Of a stretch of 64,000 nucleotides of DNA, positions 62,575-64,000 are shown piece by piece. The position numbers and the translations under genes were made by a program. Each line of letters opens with the position of its first letter. Position 1 is the stretch's first letter. The notes beneath the pieces were generated by a model. It was not told the origin of the DNA and did no database searches. It worked only from the letters and a program-made list of their open reading frames with translations. The stretch comes from Solimonas_A sp052035235 (GTDB taxonomy: Bacteria; Pseudomonadota; Gammaproteobacteria; Nevskiales; Nevskiaceae), in NCBI GenBank assembly GCA_052035235.1, contig JBPOHT010000028.1, positions 1-64,000 on the forward strand, written 5' to 3'.

Positions 62575-63945
62575 TCAGGTGCTGATCGCCGGCGGCTCCG
62601 CGGCTGCCACTGCGGGGGGAAGCGCGGAGATCTCCGCATTCCTCGTTGCATCCAGCACCAGGCTGAAATTGCGCACCGGCTCGGCATAGCCCTTCACCGT
62701 CATCGGCACGCGCTCCTTCAAGCCCACCTCGCCCGCCAGCTCCACGGTGCGCTCGGCCACCAGGATCTCGGCGTGCAGGGCCTGGTCGCAGAGGCGCGAG
62801 GCCAGGTTCACGGTGGAACCCACCGCCGTGTATTCCAGGCGCGAGTGGGTGCCGATGATGCCCAGCGTGACCACGCCGCTGGCCACGCCCACGCCGATGC
62901 CCAGCGGCGCCGTCGCGGTGCCCCATTCCGCCGTCAGCGGCACCGTCACGCTGCGGATGCGGCGCGCCAGCTCGATGCCGCAGCGGGCATGGAAGGTGAT
63001 CGGCAGCGGCGCGCCTACCAGGATCAGGATGCCGTCGCCGGCGTAGTCCTTGATGGTGGCACCGAAGTCCGCCACCGCCTTGCCCACCGCCTCGTAGTAC
63101 TCGCGCAGCACCTGCAGCACCCGCCCCGAAGGCTGCTCGGCAGCGAAGGCGGTGAAGCCGCGCAAATCACAGCACACCACGGTGATCTCCATGTAGTTCT
63201 CGCGCATCGCGCGGTCCAGGCCGCGCTCGGCCACCAGCTGCGCCACCTGCGGCGACAGGAAGCGCGACAGGAACTGGCCGCGCCGGCCCTGGTGCACGTG
63301 GTACTGCACGGCGCCGACCAGGAAGATGACCTCGCCCAGCACGGTGGAGATCGCCGCGTGGTGCAGCGGCAGCAGGAAACCCGCGAGCAGGAAGGGCACG
63401 GCCACGGCCAGCGCCAGCACGCGTACGCGCTCGGCGCGGTCCGGGCGGCGGTTCAACACCAGGATGATGCCGACCAGGCCTGCCAGCACCGATACCGCCA
63501 CCGGCGTGAAGAACAGCCAGAAGCCGCCGGTGAGCAGCGACTCCGGATGATTGAACACGCGCAGGAAGCTGCTGATGCGTACCTGCGGCAGCCAGACCGA
63601 CAGCAATCCGTACAGCAGCGCCGCGGCCTGGCCCACGCGCAGCACGCGATCACCGAAGGCGACGTTGACCTCGGGTGCGGCCGGGATCGTGCGGCGCACG
63701 CGCAGGATCCACTCCAGGATCGACATGATCGCCAGCGACTCCGGCAACGCCAGCCAGCCCGACCATGAGGGCGCGCTGGCGGGATCGCCGATGTAGCGCA
63801 CGTTGAGATAGATGCTGATGCCGATCAGGCCGAGGCCCGCGCCGAGCGCACGCGAGGTGGCGGAGCGGCGGTCGGCGGAGACGAAGGCCAGGCCCATGCC
63901 GAGGGCGACGATCGAAACCAGGATGTGAGGGGTGAAGTCGCTCAT
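62575..63945 (-). CDS. Membrane-bound class III adenylate cyclase
   Basis: A 456-aa protein: an N-terminal region with about six to seven helices (residues 1-215), then a class III cyclase domain. Metal-binding Asp260 (VVCCDLRGF) and Asp304 (KDYAGDG), base-selecting Lys299 and Thr373 (EYTAVGSTVN), transition-state Asn380 and Arg384. The Lys-Thr pair predicts ATP as substrate. I chose the ATG at 63945; a TTG one codon earlier is also possible. Sensory role of the membrane part unknown; CRP or another cAMP effector would act elsewhere. Nothing further is seen to the window end. Confidence 0.9.
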   Translation of the reverse strand: MSDFTPHILVSIVALGMGLAFVSADRRSATSRALGAGLGLIGISIYLNVRYIGDPASAPSWSGWLALPESLAIMSILEWILRVRRTIPAAPEVNVAFGDRVLRVGQAAALLYGLLSVWLPQVRISSFLRVFNHPESLLTGGFWLFFTPVAVSVLAGLVGIILVLNRRPDRAERVRVLALAVAVPFLLAGFLLPLHHAAISTVLGEVIFLVGAVQYHVHQGRRGQFLSRFLSPQVAQLVAERGLDRAMRENYMEITVVCCDLRGFTAFAAEQPSGRVLQVLREYYEAVGKAVADFGATIKDYAGDGILILVGAPLPITFHARCGIELARRIRSVTVPLTAEWGTATAPLGIGVGVASGVVTLGIIGTHSRLEYTAVGSTVNLASRLCDQALHAEILVAERTVELAGEVGLKERVPMTVKGYAEPVRNFSLVLDATRNAEISALPPAVAAAEPPAIST

Positions 63946-64000
63946 CAAGTCCGGAGCATGCAGCGATCGGGGGTGGATGAGAGGTCTCGGGGCGCCATTA

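Overview
The window is 64 kb of compact, high-GC chromosomal DNA from a free-living, aerobic gammaproteobacterium. The gene orders ftsY-ftsE-ftsX-rpoH, thiD-thiE-hemL, tkt-gap-pgk, metK-ahcY-metF and yjcH-actP-acs, together with the LemA/TPM and DUF6351-type genes, point to the Nevskiales/Xanthomonadales side of the class. That placement is inferred from gene content; no rRNA or tRNA is present to confirm it. I see no insertion sequence, prophage, integrase or CRISPR array. About 61 protein genes are supported, including two too short for usual ORF cut-offs (45 aa and 19 aa).

Layout. 0.1-1.2 kb: outer-membrane barrel and a DUF1508 protein. 1.3-5.6 kb: acetate uptake and activation (yjcH, actP, acs) behind a sigma-54-type promoter. 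5.6-8.3 kb: a pspA envelope-stress operon (pspA, 45-aa membrane peptide, YiaA/B protein, permuted NlpC/P60 hydrolase) and a convergent TetR gene. 8.4-12.6 kb: an MFS-acyltransferase fusion and two tandem FHA paralogues. 12.6-22.2 kb (minus strand): transketolase, GAPDH, PGK, an SNF2 helicase, LemA, two TPM proteins and a MoxR ATPase. 22.3-25.8 kb: large DUF6351-like lipoprotein, small membrane protein, thioredoxin-fold protein. 25.9-29.6 kb: S-adenosylmethionine cycle operon (metK, ahcY, metF). 29.6-34.2 kb: membrane protein, secreted propeller-like protein, thiamine and haem genes. 34.2-39.8 kb: DedA/PAP2-like/LssY fusion, ftsY, ftsE, ftsX, rpoH. 39.9-47.8 kb: methyltransferase, CoA-binding protein, lipoprotein, two SDRs, gloA, LysR, ilvD. 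47.8-52.5 kb: MAPEG protein, YheT hydrolase, dusB, a second hydrolase, rsmB. 52.5-57.3 kb: a 19-residue Lys/Ala peptide gene, a REC-coiled-coil protein, an SGNH esterase, a secreted protein and DUF423. 57.3-64 kb: enoyl-reductase-like protein, DUF1499, DUF2845, a DsbD-type reductase with a partner redoxin, and an adenylate cyclase.

Most notable: a perfect CIRCE operator with a sigma-32-like promoter in front of rpoH; a 19-residue histone-tail-like gene with its own Shine-Dalgarno site and strong terminator; a DedA-PAP2-LssY fusion whose phosphatase motifs are lost; tandem FHA paralogues of which one has lost its phosphothreonine-binding residues; three copies of a composite palindromic repeat, one nested inside another; strong hairpins in both spacers of the SAM-cycle operon; and a DnaA box plus an 11-bp-period direct repeat in an AT-rich spacer. 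No single locus looks like a new multi-gene defence or biosynthetic system; the novelty is in regulation, small genes and domain decay.
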